DNA of 64,000 nt from an uncultured Lachnospiraceae bacterium (GTDB taxonomy: Bacteria; Bacillota; Clostridia; Lachnospirales; Lachnospiraceae), in assembly GCA_910588565.1 (NCBI GenBank), contig CAJUPF010000006.1, positions 1 to 64,000 on the forward strand. The letters run 5' to 3'. A program made the translations under genes and the position numbers. Below are positions 54,084 to 63,397 of this stretch, one piece after another; the stretch's first letter is position 1, and each line of letters opens with the position of its first letter. The notes beneath the pieces were generated by a model, which worked only from the letters and a program-made list of their open reading frames with translations, was not told the origin of the DNA and did no database searches.

Positions 54084-56477
54084 ATGCCGAATGTTTTGCT
54101 GGTAAAAGGAGATTCACAGTACAGCGCCATGCGTAATTATATAGACGAGATAGAAATGGGATTTCGTATGGCTGGTTATCATACAGTCGTGTTAGATGTA
54201 ACAGAGGAATCATGGAAATTTCAGTATGCAGAAATGATGAACAGTCTTAGAATCGATATTACTTTTGTTTGTAATGCAATTTTAACAAAGCCGTTGGGAC
54301 AGGCATATTATATGACTTATCTGGCGGATCATCCGGCATTTCATAAACATCGGTTAGAGGGGCTGAACGACAGGTCAATCGTCTTTGTTTGCGACAGGCG
54401 TCATAAATCGTATATGGAACGGTATTGTCCTAATATAAAATATGTGGAATATATTCCGTTATCCGGAGAAGCCGTAAAACGGCATATACCATATCGGGAA
54501 CGCACCAGGGACATTGTGTTTACAGGAAGTTATAAAAAGCCGGAAGAAGCCTATCATGAAATTTTTACATGCGATCCGGCCTGCCATGAAATGTTACGGT
54601 ATATGGCGGATAGTATAATAGAAAATCCACAGCAGGATCTGGAAATGTGTCTGCAGAATTGCCTGGATTATTTTGGATTAGAAGTATCCAGGCAGGAATT
54701 TGATTCTTATATGGAAGGATTCAGAGTGGTAGACGCATATGCAAGAATTTTTTATCGGGATAAAATGATCCGGTGTTTAGTAGAAAGCGGATTGCAGGTG
54801 CATGTGTTTGGAAATGGGTGGGAAGCATTTGAAGGAAATGGGAAAGAGAATCTGATTGTTGAAGCGGGCGATTATTATGTAGCCAGAAAAGCAGTTGCAG
54901 ATTCAAAAATTTCAATTAATATTATGCCTTGGTTTAAAGATGGATTTCAAGAACGGATCGCTGCGGCAATGTTGAGCGGAGCCGTTGCTGTGACAGATGA
55001 GAGCAGGTATATCCGGGAGAATTTTACAGACGGAAAAGAAATGGTGTTTTATTCTTTGCAAAAGCTTGAAGAGCTTCCCGGCAAGATAGAGTGGCTGCTA
55101 AATCATCCGGATTGTGCGGAAGAGATAGCTTTAACCGGGAAAGTGCGCGCGCAGAAGGAAATGACCTGGCAGCATCGTACATTTGAAATGATACGATATA
55201 TGCAGGAATGCTTTTCGCTGCCGGCGCCTTTGAAAGGTAAGTTTGGGGAAATTCTTCCTATTTCATACAACATATTTCATGAACGCAATATGTTATTGGA
55301 TGCCGTGGCTCAATTTAACGAAATCATTGCAATGGTTTCTAATGTGAAATTATACAGTAAAATGGAATTGGAGGATGTAGACTATTTTTATACGAGATTT
55401 CTTACTTTATTTGTAAAAATTAACGCCAATTTTCCGGAGATTCGTTATTCTGAGTATATCTATCAATTGTTAACAAATTTAGCCGAAGGTCAGGCGGATT
55501 TGGGTACAGAATTATTGCTACTGGAATGCATGCACATGCTTTCTGTATTTTTGACGATGGAAAATGAACAATTGAAGAAAGAGAAGGATATACTGCAATT
55601 GCAGGTGAAACAGGGAAATTCCAGGCCAAATCAGTTTGCACAGCAAATGCTTATTCGTAAATTGAAATTAAAGTATCAGGAATCGGGAGATAAAGATATT
55701 CAGGAAATCTTACGAAATATCGAAAAAAATCAGTCTGTAGAGGCATATAATCAGGATTTTGCAGACAAATACAAATATGCGGATAAACGATTAAACGAGG
55801 TTTGGTATGATCCGGAAGCCGAGATGCATTTTACCCTTTGGAACGGCAAAAAAATCTATTATCCGAAAGGGTATACCAAAGAAGAGGTGGCACTGGCGAT
55901 TAACTTTGTGTACCTGGAACAGGATTTGGACTCGCCGCACCGTTACCTGGACGATACGTTTTCTGTAGACGAAGGGGATATTGTAGTAGACGCCGGAGTT
56001 GCCGAGGGAAACTTTGCTTTAGAAATAATAGAAAAAGTAAAAAAAGTTTATTTAGTGGAATGCGAACATAAATGGATCGAAGCGCTGCAAAAAACGTTTG
56101 AGCCATGGAGGGAGAAAGTTGTTATAGTTGAAAAAATGCTGGGTGATGCAGATAATGAAACTTGTGCGAGCCTGGATCAGATCGTGGAAGAGGGTTATGT
56201 AAATTTCCTTAAATTGGATGTTGAGGGAGCGGAAGTTCCCGCGTTAGAAGGGGCGTCTAAAATTCTGTCTGACAGCAGAAATGTAAAATGTGCCATTTGT
56301 TCATATCATCGGAAGAATGCAGAAAGGGATATTCGGGAAATTCTGGAAGCGCATCATTTTTATACGTCAACGACAAAAGGATATATGTTTTTTAAGGAGG
56401 ATATGGATAGTTGGATAGCCGGTGATCTTCGGCATGGCATTGTCAGGGGAGTGAAGCAGGAGTGGAAAAGGAACTAA
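54084..56477 (+). CDS. CgeB-like glycosyltransferase fused to an FkbM methyltransferase (third of three)
   Basis: A 797-residue protein. Residues 1-500 match the glycosyltransferase module of the two preceding genes (IPLSGEAVKR, INIMPWFKDGFQERI, AVTDESRYI). After a charged helical linker, residues about 620-790 are an FkbM methyltransferase (DIVVDAGVAEGNFALE, FLKLDVEGAEVPALEG). One protein thus adds a sugar and can methylate it. Its 3' end overlaps the next gene by 16 bases. Confidence 0.82.
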   Translation: MPNVLLVKGDSQYSAMRNYIDEIEMGFRMAGYHTVVLDVTEESWKFQYAEMMNSLRIDITFVCNAILTKPLGQAYYMTYLADHPAFHKHRLEGLNDRSIVFVCDRRHKSYMERYCPNIKYVEYIPLSGEAVKRHIPYRERTRDIVFTGSYKKPEEAYHEIFTCDPACHEMLRYMADSIIENPQQDLEMCLQNCLDYFGLEVSRQEFDSYMEGFRVVDAYARIFYRDKMIRCLVESGLQVHVFGNGWEAFEGNGKENLIVEAGDYYVARKAVADSKISINIMPWFKDGFQERIAAAMLSGAVAVTDESRYIRENFTDGKEMVFYSLQKLEELPGKIEWLLNHPDCAEEIALTGKVRAQKEMTWQHRTFEMIRYMQECFSLPAPLKGKFGEILPISYNIFHERNMLLDAVAQFNEIIAMVSNVKLYSKMELEDVDYFYTRFLTLFVKINANFPEIRYSEYIYQLLTNLAEGQADLGTELLLLECMHMLSVFLTMENEQLKKEKDILQLQVKQGNSRPNQFAQQMLIRKLKLKYQESGDKDIQEILRNIEKNQSVEAYNQDFADKYKYADKRLNEVWYDPEAEMHFTLWNGKKIYYPKGYTKEEVALAINFVYLEQDLDSPHRYLDDTFSVDEGDIVVDAGVAEGNFALEIIEKVKKVYLVECEHKWIEALQKTFEPWREKVVIVEKMLGDADNETCASLDQIVEEGYVNFLKLDVEGAEVPALEGASKILSDSRNVKCAICSYHRKNAERDIREILEAHHFYTSTTKGYMFFKEDMDSWIAGDLRHGIVRGVKQEWKRN

Positions 56478-58066
56478 AAGAAATCTGCAGAGAGATAGAA
56501 TGTGAAATAAAGCGTATCAGAGCGGATGAAGTAAGCGGGAGACTGGCGCTGCAGATGAGAGAGTTTGCCCAAATATACCGGAAGCTTCCCGAAATACAAA
56601 AAAGAGAAGCGCTTTGGAACGCAGCTGGCAGGATCGATAAAGAAAAATATCTGTCTGCGATATATATGTATTCTGTTTTAACATTTTATATCCACGAAAG
56701 GAAGTGGATGGTTGAGCTGTTGGAAATTATCTTAAACTCACCGGGGCTGCGCGCAGATACATTGTATTTTTTGTACTGGCAGATAGCGGCCAGATTTGTG
56801 AATGATCCTGAATGTGAATCAGAAACTGGTAAAGCGCTGCATTGGAAATTGTTTCAACGTATATGTAACATGTATGCCAAGAACGTACGAGGATTGGAAT
56901 GGATAAAACAGGAAGACAGGAACAGGGAATTTGTGGTTGTAATCATGACGCAGTATGCAGGAGTCGGCTTACATGGCCCTTCAAAGACAGCGCTGGATCG
57001 TTGCAGAGTGTTAATTGAAGTTATGCGTAAGCGGGTGCTGCTTATAAATACTGCCGAAGCAGGTTCTATGAGAGGCTGTATTCCTTTCATTGGGATGTTT
57101 GTTCCAGAGTATATGGAAGAATTGTGCAATGAGGAATATTTGGAATGGAAAACTGTGAAAGTTCCTTTTTTTCAATGTGAGAATAATATGCCTGATATAA
57201 ATGTGCTGCAGCTTTTGTCAGAGAAAATAACAGGCTTAAAACCGCAGTTTATTTTAGAAATAGGAACGGGGAGCATACTTGCGAATCTGCTTAGCCGCAG
57301 TTTTCCTGTTTTATCGGTTGTTACAGGATTTTCCAGGTTATCGGTGACTGAGACACAATACCAGGTATCCGCAGCCGCCATAACCGATAAGGAACGCTGG
57401 ATATTATCGCAGGTGGGAAAAGAGCAAAATCATGTAATACCATCTGTATTTACATTTGGCTTAGCAAAGCAGCAGATGTTTTTAAACAGAAATGAACTGG
57501 GACTGCCTGATAATAAATTTTTAATTGCAGTTGTGGGGACGCGGCTGGACAGGGAAATAGACGACGCGTTTATGAAGATGTTATGTCAGGTTGATAATGC
57601 TGGTATAGGATGTGTATTTATTGGCGAATTTGAAAATTTCAACAGTTATATACAAAAGTATTCTGAATTGGACAAATGCATGTATTATCTTGGGTCATGT
57701 AATGATGTGCTTGCAGTATTAGAAGTATGCGATCTGTTTGTTAACCCGATCCGTTTGGGCGGCGGAACATCGGCGGCAGAGGCAATGAGCAAAGGGCTTC
57801 CAGTGGTCTCTACCGCTTATGGCGACGTAGGCGTTACAGTGGGAGAATCATTTTGGGTGGAAGATTATTGTGAAATGGCAAAGTTTATAAACAGATATCA
57901 GCAGGATAAATCATTTTATAAAATACAATCTGAACTGGCAAAGAAAAGATCAGAACTTCTGTTAGATACAGATCGGGAATTTGTAAATGTGATCAGAGAG
58001 TTTGGCAAAAGGATGGGAGAACATTACGCTGACGCGGCTTTGCATCGGAAGGAAAGAGAGTCCTGA
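56462..58066 (+). CDS. GT-B (GT4-like) glycosyltransferase with helical N-terminus
   Basis: A 534-residue protein, probably starting at GTG 56462 with GGGGAG about ten bases upstream. Residues 1-150 are helical with no known domain. About 155-520 is a GT-B fold, with QYAGVGLHGPSKTALDR (about 164-180) in the N-lobe and PIRLGGGTSAAEAMSKGLPV (about 427-446) as the GT4-type donor motif. It likely completes the flagellin glycan. Confidence 0.78.
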   Translation: MEKELKEICREIECEIKRIRADEVSGRLALQMREFAQIYRKLPEIQKREALWNAAGRIDKEKYLSAIYMYSVLTFYIHERKWMVELLEIILNSPGLRADTLYFLYWQIAARFVNDPECESETGKALHWKLFQRICNMYAKNVRGLEWIKQEDRNREFVVVIMTQYAGVGLHGPSKTALDRCRVLIEVMRKRVLLINTAEAGSMRGCIPFIGMFVPEYMEELCNEEYLEWKTVKVPFFQCENNMPDINVLQLLSEKITGLKPQFILEIGTGSILANLLSRSFPVLSVVTGFSRLSVTETQYQVSAAAITDKERWILSQVGKEQNHVIPSVFTFGLAKQQMFLNRNELGLPDNKFLIAVVGTRLDREIDDAFMKMLCQVDNAGIGCVFIGEFENFNSYIQKYSELDKCMYYLGSCNDVLAVLEVCDLFVNPIRLGGGTSAAEAMSKGLPVVSTAYGDVGVTVGESFWVEDYCEMAKFINRYQQDKSFYKIQSELAKKRSELLLDTDREFVNVIREFGKRMGEHYADAALHRKERES

Positions 58067-58093
58067 TTGGATAACAGTTTGAGGGAAAAACAT

Positions 58094-58870
58094 ATGAAAG
58101 TAGTAATTTTAGCAGGCGGACTGCCAAGCACGTTAATTGAAGAAGATGAGAAAATTCCAAAACCCATGGCGGAAATTGGAGGAAGGCCGATTTTATGGCA
58201 TATTATGAAGCAATATGCCCATTATGGCTGCAAAGATTTTATCATTTGCACGGGTTACAAAGGAGAAATGATAAAAGAGTATTTTATGAATTTTTACATC
58301 TATCAGTCGGATATTACGGTGGATTTGCAGTCCAACCAAATAGAAATCCATAAAAAAAGAACGGAAGACTGGAAGGTGACGGTGATAAATACTGGAAGGC
58401 ATTCTTCGGTATCAGAACGTATTTTATGTATTCGGGAACTTTTACAGGAGGAACCGTTTCTTGTGACTTATGGGGACTGCGTATCGGATATTGATATAGC
58501 GAAGATGATAAGGCAGCATAGAAGCGGGGGCAGAGCCGCTACCTTTGCAGCGGCATATCCGACTGGCAGAAACAAAATTCTTCCCATTAATCGGAACGGA
58601 GATCTTGACATATTTGCAGATCCATCTTTCAGCAGCACCCCCTGGGTAAATGCCTGCAGCATGGTATTTGAGCCAGGGATATTTCATTATTTGGACAGAG
58701 GCGAGACGCTGTTGGGGGAGCGAATGTTAAGGCGCCTGTCAGCGCGGGATGACGTCTCTGTATACTGCCATGAAGGTTTCTGGTCGCCTATGGAAACCAT
58801 TCGCGACAAAACTCTGCTGGAATATATGTGGAATACAAATCAGGCGCCATGGAAAGTATGGGAAGATTAA
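58094..58870 (+). CDS. RfbF-like nucleotidyltransferase paralogue with altered signature
   Basis: A 258-residue paralogue of the RfbF at 61364, about the same length. ATG 58094 follows GAGGGAAA; an upstream in-frame TTG has no site. Instead of LAGGKGTR it has LAGGLPSTLIEE, so the Arg of the phosphate loop is lost, and YGDG becomes YGDC. KPMAEIGGRPILWHIM and FWSPME are kept. It may use another substrate, act poorly, or assist. I recall related sequences with GGLPST in other Clostridia, so the change looks conserved rather than decayed. Confidence 0.75.
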   Translation: MKVVILAGGLPSTLIEEDEKIPKPMAEIGGRPILWHIMKQYAHYGCKDFIICTGYKGEMIKEYFMNFYIYQSDITVDLQSNQIEIHKKRTEDWKVTVINTGRHSSVSERILCIRELLQEEPFLVTYGDCVSDIDIAKMIRQHRSGGRAATFAAAYPTGRNKILPINRNGDLDIFADPSFSSTPWVNACSMVFEPGIFHYLDRGETLLGERMLRRLSARDDVSVYCHEGFWSPMETIRDKTLLEYMWNTNQAPWKVWED

Positions 58871-58909
58871 GGGGAAAAGAGAACGATTACGATTTCATGA
58901 AAAGGACGG

Positions 58910-59977
58910 ATGAAAGTGAAAAATCTCAATTTTTATAAAGGAAAAACCATACTGGTTACAGGCCATACAGGTTTCAAAGGAAGCTGGCTGTGTACCATGC
59001 TGCAGATGGCAGGAGCTAATGTCGTAGGATACGCACTGGCTCCCTCTGCAGAAGCACAGCTGTTTTCTCTGTCAGAAGCAGGCAGTAAGATGCATTCCAT
59101 AGAGGGTGATATACGCGATTTGGATCACCTGCAGAAAGTATTTCAAGAGCACAATCCACAAATTGTCTTTCACCTCGCAGCGCAGCCGATTGTACGGGAG
59201 AGTTACAATAATCCAGTATACACATATGATACAAACGTAATGGGGACTGTGAATGTCCTGGAATGTATCAGAACCGCAGCGGGAGTAATTTCTGCAGTCA
59301 ATGTCACCACTGACAAAGTATACGAAAACCAGGAATGGGACTGGGGCTATCGGGAAACAGATCCGCTGGATGGCTACGACCCCTATTCCAACAGCAAATC
59401 CTGCTCGGAACTGGTGACCCACAGTTATAAAAAATCTTTTCTGGATAATATGAATATCCCGGTTTCTACTGCCAGAGCCGGCAATGTGATTGGCGGCGGA
59501 GATTTTGCAAAAGACAGGATTATTCCGGACTGCATTCGTGCAGCTATGGCGGGAGAAGAGATTATCATTCGCAATCCTTATGCTATCCGCCCTTTCCAGC
59601 ATGTCTTAGAACCGTTAAGCGCATATCTGATGATAGCGGAGCAGCAGGCAGTATCTGCGGAACAGCAGGGATATTATAATGTGGGTCCGCAGGAAAGCGA
59701 CTGCATCACCGTAGGAGAGCTGGCGGATCTGTTCTGCCGTATCTGGCAGGATGGAGCTTCCTGGAAAAATATCCATGACGGTGGACCTCATGAGGCGTCT
59801 TTTCTAAAGCTGGATTGCTCCCGCATTAAGAGCAGAATCGGCTGGAAGCCAAAATGGAATATACAAAAGGCAGTAGAAAAGACAGTGGAATGGACAAAAG
59901 TTTATCAGGAACAGGGAAATGTCAGAGCCTGTATGGAAGCACAGATAGATGAGTTTCTGTCTTCAAATACGCTCTAG
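58910..59977 (+). CDS. rfbG: CDP-glucose 4,6-dehydratase
   Basis: A 355-residue extended SDR that converts CDP-glucose to CDP-4-keto-6-deoxyglucose. GHTGFKGSWL (18-27) is the typical NAD loop of this enzyme group, TTDKVYEN the TDK motif, and YDPYSNSKSCSEL holds the catalytic Tyr/Lys. ATG 58910 is close behind AAGGA; GTG 58916 is an alternative start. It lies between rfbF-type genes and rfbH, as in CDP-dideoxysugar operons. Confidence 0.92.
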   Translation: MKVKNLNFYKGKTILVTGHTGFKGSWLCTMLQMAGANVVGYALAPSAEAQLFSLSEAGSKMHSIEGDIRDLDHLQKVFQEHNPQIVFHLAAQPIVRESYNNPVYTYDTNVMGTVNVLECIRTAAGVISAVNVTTDKVYENQEWDWGYRETDPLDGYDPYSNSKSCSELVTHSYKKSFLDNMNIPVSTARAGNVIGGGDFAKDRIIPDCIRAAMAGEEIIIRNPYAIRPFQHVLEPLSAYLMIAEQQAVSAEQQGYYNVGPQESDCITVGELADLFCRIWQDGASWKNIHDGGPHEASFLKLDCSRIKSRIGWKPKWNIQKAVEKTVEWTKVYQEQGNVRACMEAQIDEFLSSNTL

Positions 59978-59994
59978 AGAAAGGACAGATAAAT

Positions 59995-61338
59995 ATGTTT
60001 GAACATAAATCAGAAGCGCAGGCACGGGAAGAAATCCTTCAGATGGTGGAGGAATACTATAAAACCTTTCATCAGAAAAAAGAAACGTTTCAGGAAGGAG
60101 ACAGAATCGCTTACGCTTCCCGTGTCTATGACCAGGAAGAAATGAAAAACCTGGCGGACAGCGCATTGGAATTTTGGCTGACGTCAGGTCGTTATACGGA
60201 GCAGTTTGAGCGTGAACTGGCAGAATATATCGGGGTGCGTTATTGCTCTCTGGTAAATTCAGGCTCTTCGGCGAATTTGCTGGCATTTATGGCGCTTACG
60301 TCGCCGCTGCTGGGGGAGCGGCGCATTTTTCGCAGAGACGAAATCCTGACAGTAGCGGCGGGCTTCCCGACTACGGTGACGCCTTATATTCAATATGGCG
60401 CGATACCGGTTTTTCTGGATCTGACCATTCCCCAGTACAATATCGATGTGTCTTTGCTGGAGCAGGCCTTGTCAGAACGGACAAAAGCTGTGATGATAGC
60501 GCATACTCTGGGCAATCCATTTGATTTAAAAGCAGTGCGGGAGTTTTGTGACAGGCACGGGTTATGGCTGATCGAAGATAATTGTGACGCCCTGGGCAGC
60601 GAATACTGTATGGATGGCGTCTGGAAAAAAACAGGCAGTATCGGAGATATCGGTACCAGCAGTTTTTATCCGCCGCATCATATGACGATGGGAGAGGGCG
60701 GCGCCGTTTACACGGACAATCCTCTTTTGCATAAAATTATTCGTTCCATGCGGGACTGGGGGCGCGACTGCGTGTGTCCTTCCGGACAGGATAATCTGTG
60801 CGGGCATCGGTTTGACAGGCAGTATGGGGAGCTGCCATTGGGTTACGATCACAAATATGTCTACTCACATTTTGGCTATAATTTAAAGGCGACTGATTTG
60901 CAGGCTGCAATCGGCTGCGCCCAGCTGAAAAAGCTTCCGGAGTTTACCAGAAGACGGCGGGAAAATTTCAGACGGTTAAAAGAGCAGTTACTGGAAGTGG
61001 AGAATAAGCTGATACTTCCGGAAGCATGTCCTGACTCTAACCCATCCTGGTTTGGATTTCTGATTACTTGCAAAGATGGGGTGGATAAAAATCAGGTGGT
61101 AGGTTATTTAGAAAAGCATGGTGTACAGACACGAATGCTGTTTTCCGGAAATCTGGTTAAGCAGCCATGTTTTGATGAAATGCGGCAGCAGCAAGAGGGA
61201 TATCGTGTACCGTGTACCCTCAGTACGACGGATTCTATTATGGAGCACAGCTTCTGGATAGGCGTATATCCGGGTATGACGGAAACAATGATAGATTATA
61301 TGGCAAAGACGATAAAAGAAGCGGTCAGGAAGATGTAA
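59995..61338 (+). CDS. rfbH: CDP-4-keto-6-deoxyglucose 3-dehydratase (E1, RfbH)
   Basis: A 447-residue PMP-dependent dehydratase that removes the C3 hydroxyl to give 3,6-dideoxy sugars. The usual PLP lysine is replaced by His228 in SFYPPHHMT, the hallmark of E1. Cys259, Cys261 and Cys269 (DCVCPSGQDNLC) fit the [2Fe-2S] ligands. E1 normally needs a reductase, E3 (RfbI/AscD), which is not in this window. With RfbF and RfbG it supplies CDP-3,6-dideoxy-4-keto-glucose. Confidence 0.92.
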   Translation: MFEHKSEAQAREEILQMVEEYYKTFHQKKETFQEGDRIAYASRVYDQEEMKNLADSALEFWLTSGRYTEQFERELAEYIGVRYCSLVNSGSSANLLAFMALTSPLLGERRIFRRDEILTVAAGFPTTVTPYIQYGAIPVFLDLTIPQYNIDVSLLEQALSERTKAVMIAHTLGNPFDLKAVREFCDRHGLWLIEDNCDALGSEYCMDGVWKKTGSIGDIGTSSFYPPHHMTMGEGGAVYTDNPLLHKIIRSMRDWGRDCVCPSGQDNLCGHRFDRQYGELPLGYDHKYVYSHFGYNLKATDLQAAIGCAQLKKLPEFTRRRRENFRRLKEQLLEVENKLILPEACPDSNPSWFGFLITCKDGVDKNQVVGYLEKHGVQTRMLFSGNLVKQPCFDEMRQQQEGYRVPCTLSTTDSIMEHSFWIGVYPGMTETMIDYMAKTIKEAVRKM

Positions 61339-61363
61339 ATGAAATAGTGCAGGGAAATTTTGT

Positions 61364-62140
61364 ATGATGAAAGTAGTTATTTTAGCAGGCGGAAAAGGGA
61401 CAAGGATCAGTGAAGAATCCAGGCTTCGCCCCAAACCTATGGTGGAAATCGGGGGTAAGCCGATTTTGTGGCACATTATGCGCCAGTATGCGTCGTTTGG
61501 ATTTCAGGAGTTTATCGTATGCTGCGGATATAAAGGGCATATGATAAAGGAGTATTTTGTGAATTATTACCAGAACAGCAGTCAGATAGAAATCAGTCTG
61601 AAAAATCAGCATGTGAATATCCTGGAGAAAAACAGTGAGCCCTGGAAAGTAACGTTAGTGGATACGGGCCTTGAGACATTAACGGCAGGGAGAATTCTGC
61701 GTGTGCGGGAGTATATTGGAGACGGCCCGTTTCTGCTTACATATGGGGATGGCGTTTCAAATGTGGATTTGCACAGACTTTTGCAGTTTCATCAGGAGCA
61801 GGGGAAGACGGTTACCATTTCCACAACGCAGCCGGAAGGACGGTTTGGCGCACTGCGCCTGGATGATACCGGGAAGCAGATTCTGGGATTCCAGGAAAAG
61901 GCCAGAGAGGATCAGGCGTGGGTAAATATTGGGTTTATGGTAATGGAACCTTCTGTTTATCCGTATCTTGGAGATGGAAGCGTCATGCTGGAACGGGAAC
62001 CATTCGAGCAGCTTGCAGCAGACGGGCAGCTTGCGGCATATAAACATACAGGTTTCTGGTCGCCCATGGATAATATTCATGACAGGGAATACCTGGAGAA
62101 ACTCTGGAATACCGGGGAGGCGCCTTGGAGAGTGGGTTAG
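61364..62140 (+). CDS. rfbF: Glucose-1-phosphate cytidylyltransferase
   Basis: A 258-residue enzyme making CDP-glucose from CTP and glucose-1-phosphate. The signature LAGGKGTRISEES and RPKPMVEIGGKPILWHIM are intact, as are YGDGVSNV and the closing GFWSPMDNIHD. It is the catalytic RfbF of the pair. AGGG precedes the double ATG at 61364/61367. It is the last gene of the glycosylation run. Confidence 0.93.
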   Translation: MMKVVILAGGKGTRISEESRLRPKPMVEIGGKPILWHIMRQYASFGFQEFIVCCGYKGHMIKEYFVNYYQNSSQIEISLKNQHVNILEKNSEPWKVTLVDTGLETLTAGRILRVREYIGDGPFLLTYGDGVSNVDLHRLLQFHQEQGKTVTISTTQPEGRFGALRLDDTGKQILGFQEKAREDQAWVNIGFMVMEPSVYPYLGDGSVMLEREPFEQLAADGQLAAYKHTGFWSPMDNIHDREYLEKLWNTGEAPWRVG

Positions 62141-62299
62141 ATTTTTTTCGCATTCAAAAATAAGTTGCCAGGCTTGCGGATAGATGTTATACTCTTTTAG
62201 AAAGCAGATTTTCTTGTGATTGATTTTATCAGTTGTCTATATGACGTATCTAAGGAAATGAGAGCCATAGCAAATCCATCAAAAATATAATTCAGAAAA

Positions 62300-62356
62300 C
62301 TCCTGCTTTTGATTTCACATTTAAGAGGCAGGAGGTTTCTATGTATAGACCTCCTG
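62300..62356 (+). promoter_or_regulatory. Two mutually exclusive hairpins in the gap before the Rpn-type gene
   Basis: CTCCTGC (62300-62306) can pair with GCAGGAG (62328-62334), while the overlapping CAGGAGGT (62329-62336) can pair with ACCTCCTG (62349-62356). Only one can form at a time. There is no T-run after either, so it is not a standard terminator. The rest of 62141-62382 shows no gene and no clear terminator of the long run. Confidence 0.35.
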
Positions 62357-62382
62357 AAATACAACTTCATAGGAGGAAATAG

Positions 62383-63303
62383 ATGGAAGAAATAAATAGC
62401 ACAATTTATGACGATGTATTTCGGACAATACAAGAAAGACATCCGAAGCTTTTGATTCCGCTAATCAATGAGGTTTTTCATACAGAATATGCGGATTACG
62501 AGCCAGTAACGAGGCTTCCGGAAGAATATCAGAAAGTTGTTTCAAAGGTTGTAGCGGATGGCTGCATTGTAATCGGAAATCATATCTATCATATGGAATG
62601 CCAGAGCACAAAAGACAGCGGAATGGTATTGCGGATGGTAGAGTATGATTTTATGATTGCGTTAAGCCAGGCAGAGATTTGGAAGGGAACATATCAGATT
62701 CGTTTTCCGCATTCCTGTATTTTTTATTTAAGACATAATAAAAATACGCCGGACGAGGAAGAACTGGAAATTATTTTTTCAGATGGACAGACTATAAAGT
62801 ACAAGGTTCCTGTTATAAAAGCGCAGAAATACTCCATAGAAGAATTATTTGAGAAGAAGCTGTACATCTGTTTGCCGTACTATATTATGCGCTACGAAAA
62901 AGAGTTTTATCGAATCAGCCATAATCCAGAACTTACAAATCAATTTGTGAAAGAAATTAAAGAAATCGTTATGCAGCTTTGGAAAGAAGCAGAACAGGAG
63001 GAAACAGGGTTATATCAGGATTTAATTCGTCTGATACAAAAAGTTGCTGATTATCAGCTAAGGAATGAATCAGATTTAAAGGAAAGGATGGGAAAAGTGA
63101 TGGGTGGAAAAGTATTGGAGCTGCCATCGGATAAATTAAGAGAGGCAAAATCCCAGGGAATAAAACAGGGAATTTCACAGGGAGAAGCTCGCGTAAACCG
63201 ATTAATTCTTATTTTACAGGAGCAAGGTCGGACAGAAGAAATTATTCATGCGGCATCTGACCAGGAGTATCAGAAAAAATTATTTGAGGAATTTGGGATT
63301 TAA
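62383..63303 (+). CDS. Rpn/PD-(D/E)XK-type nuclease family protein (transposase-like)
   Basis: A 306-residue protein of the PDDEXK/Rpn group common in Lachnospiraceae, often annotated as putative transposase. The likely active-site residues are Asp59 (VADGCIVI) and Glu72-x-Gln74 (HMECQS). The C-terminus has the typical QGISQGEA and a helical tail. Such proteins are linked to recombination or DNA mobility. It interrupts the glycan genes and has a good AGGAGG site, suggesting an insertion. Confidence 0.82.
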   Translation: MEEINSTIYDDVFRTIQERHPKLLIPLINEVFHTEYADYEPVTRLPEEYQKVVSKVVADGCIVIGNHIYHMECQSTKDSGMVLRMVEYDFMIALSQAEIWKGTYQIRFPHSCIFYLRHNKNTPDEEELEIIFSDGQTIKYKVPVIKAQKYSIEELFEKKLYICLPYYIMRYEKEFYRISHNPELTNQFVKEIKEIVMQLWKEAEQEETGLYQDLIRLIQKVADYQLRNESDLKERMGKVMGGKVLELPSDKLREAKSQGIKQGISQGEARVNRLILILQEQGRTEEIIHAASDQEYQKKLFEEFGI

Positions 63304-63334
63304 CTTTGTGAACCTTGCAGTTTTATATATCTAT

Positions 63335-63362
63335 TAAATAATTTCGCACAAAATGGCGATAT
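63335..63362 (+). promoter_or_regulatory. Sigma-28 promoter of the 120-aa protein gene
   Basis: TAAA at 63335-63338, 16 bases, GGCGATAT at 63355-63362 (seven of eight in the -10). It lies 36 bases before the ATG and puts this gene in the late flagellar regulon. Confidence 0.65.
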
Positions 63363-63397
63363 AAATAAAAGAATAAAAATCACGGAGGATATAGGAA

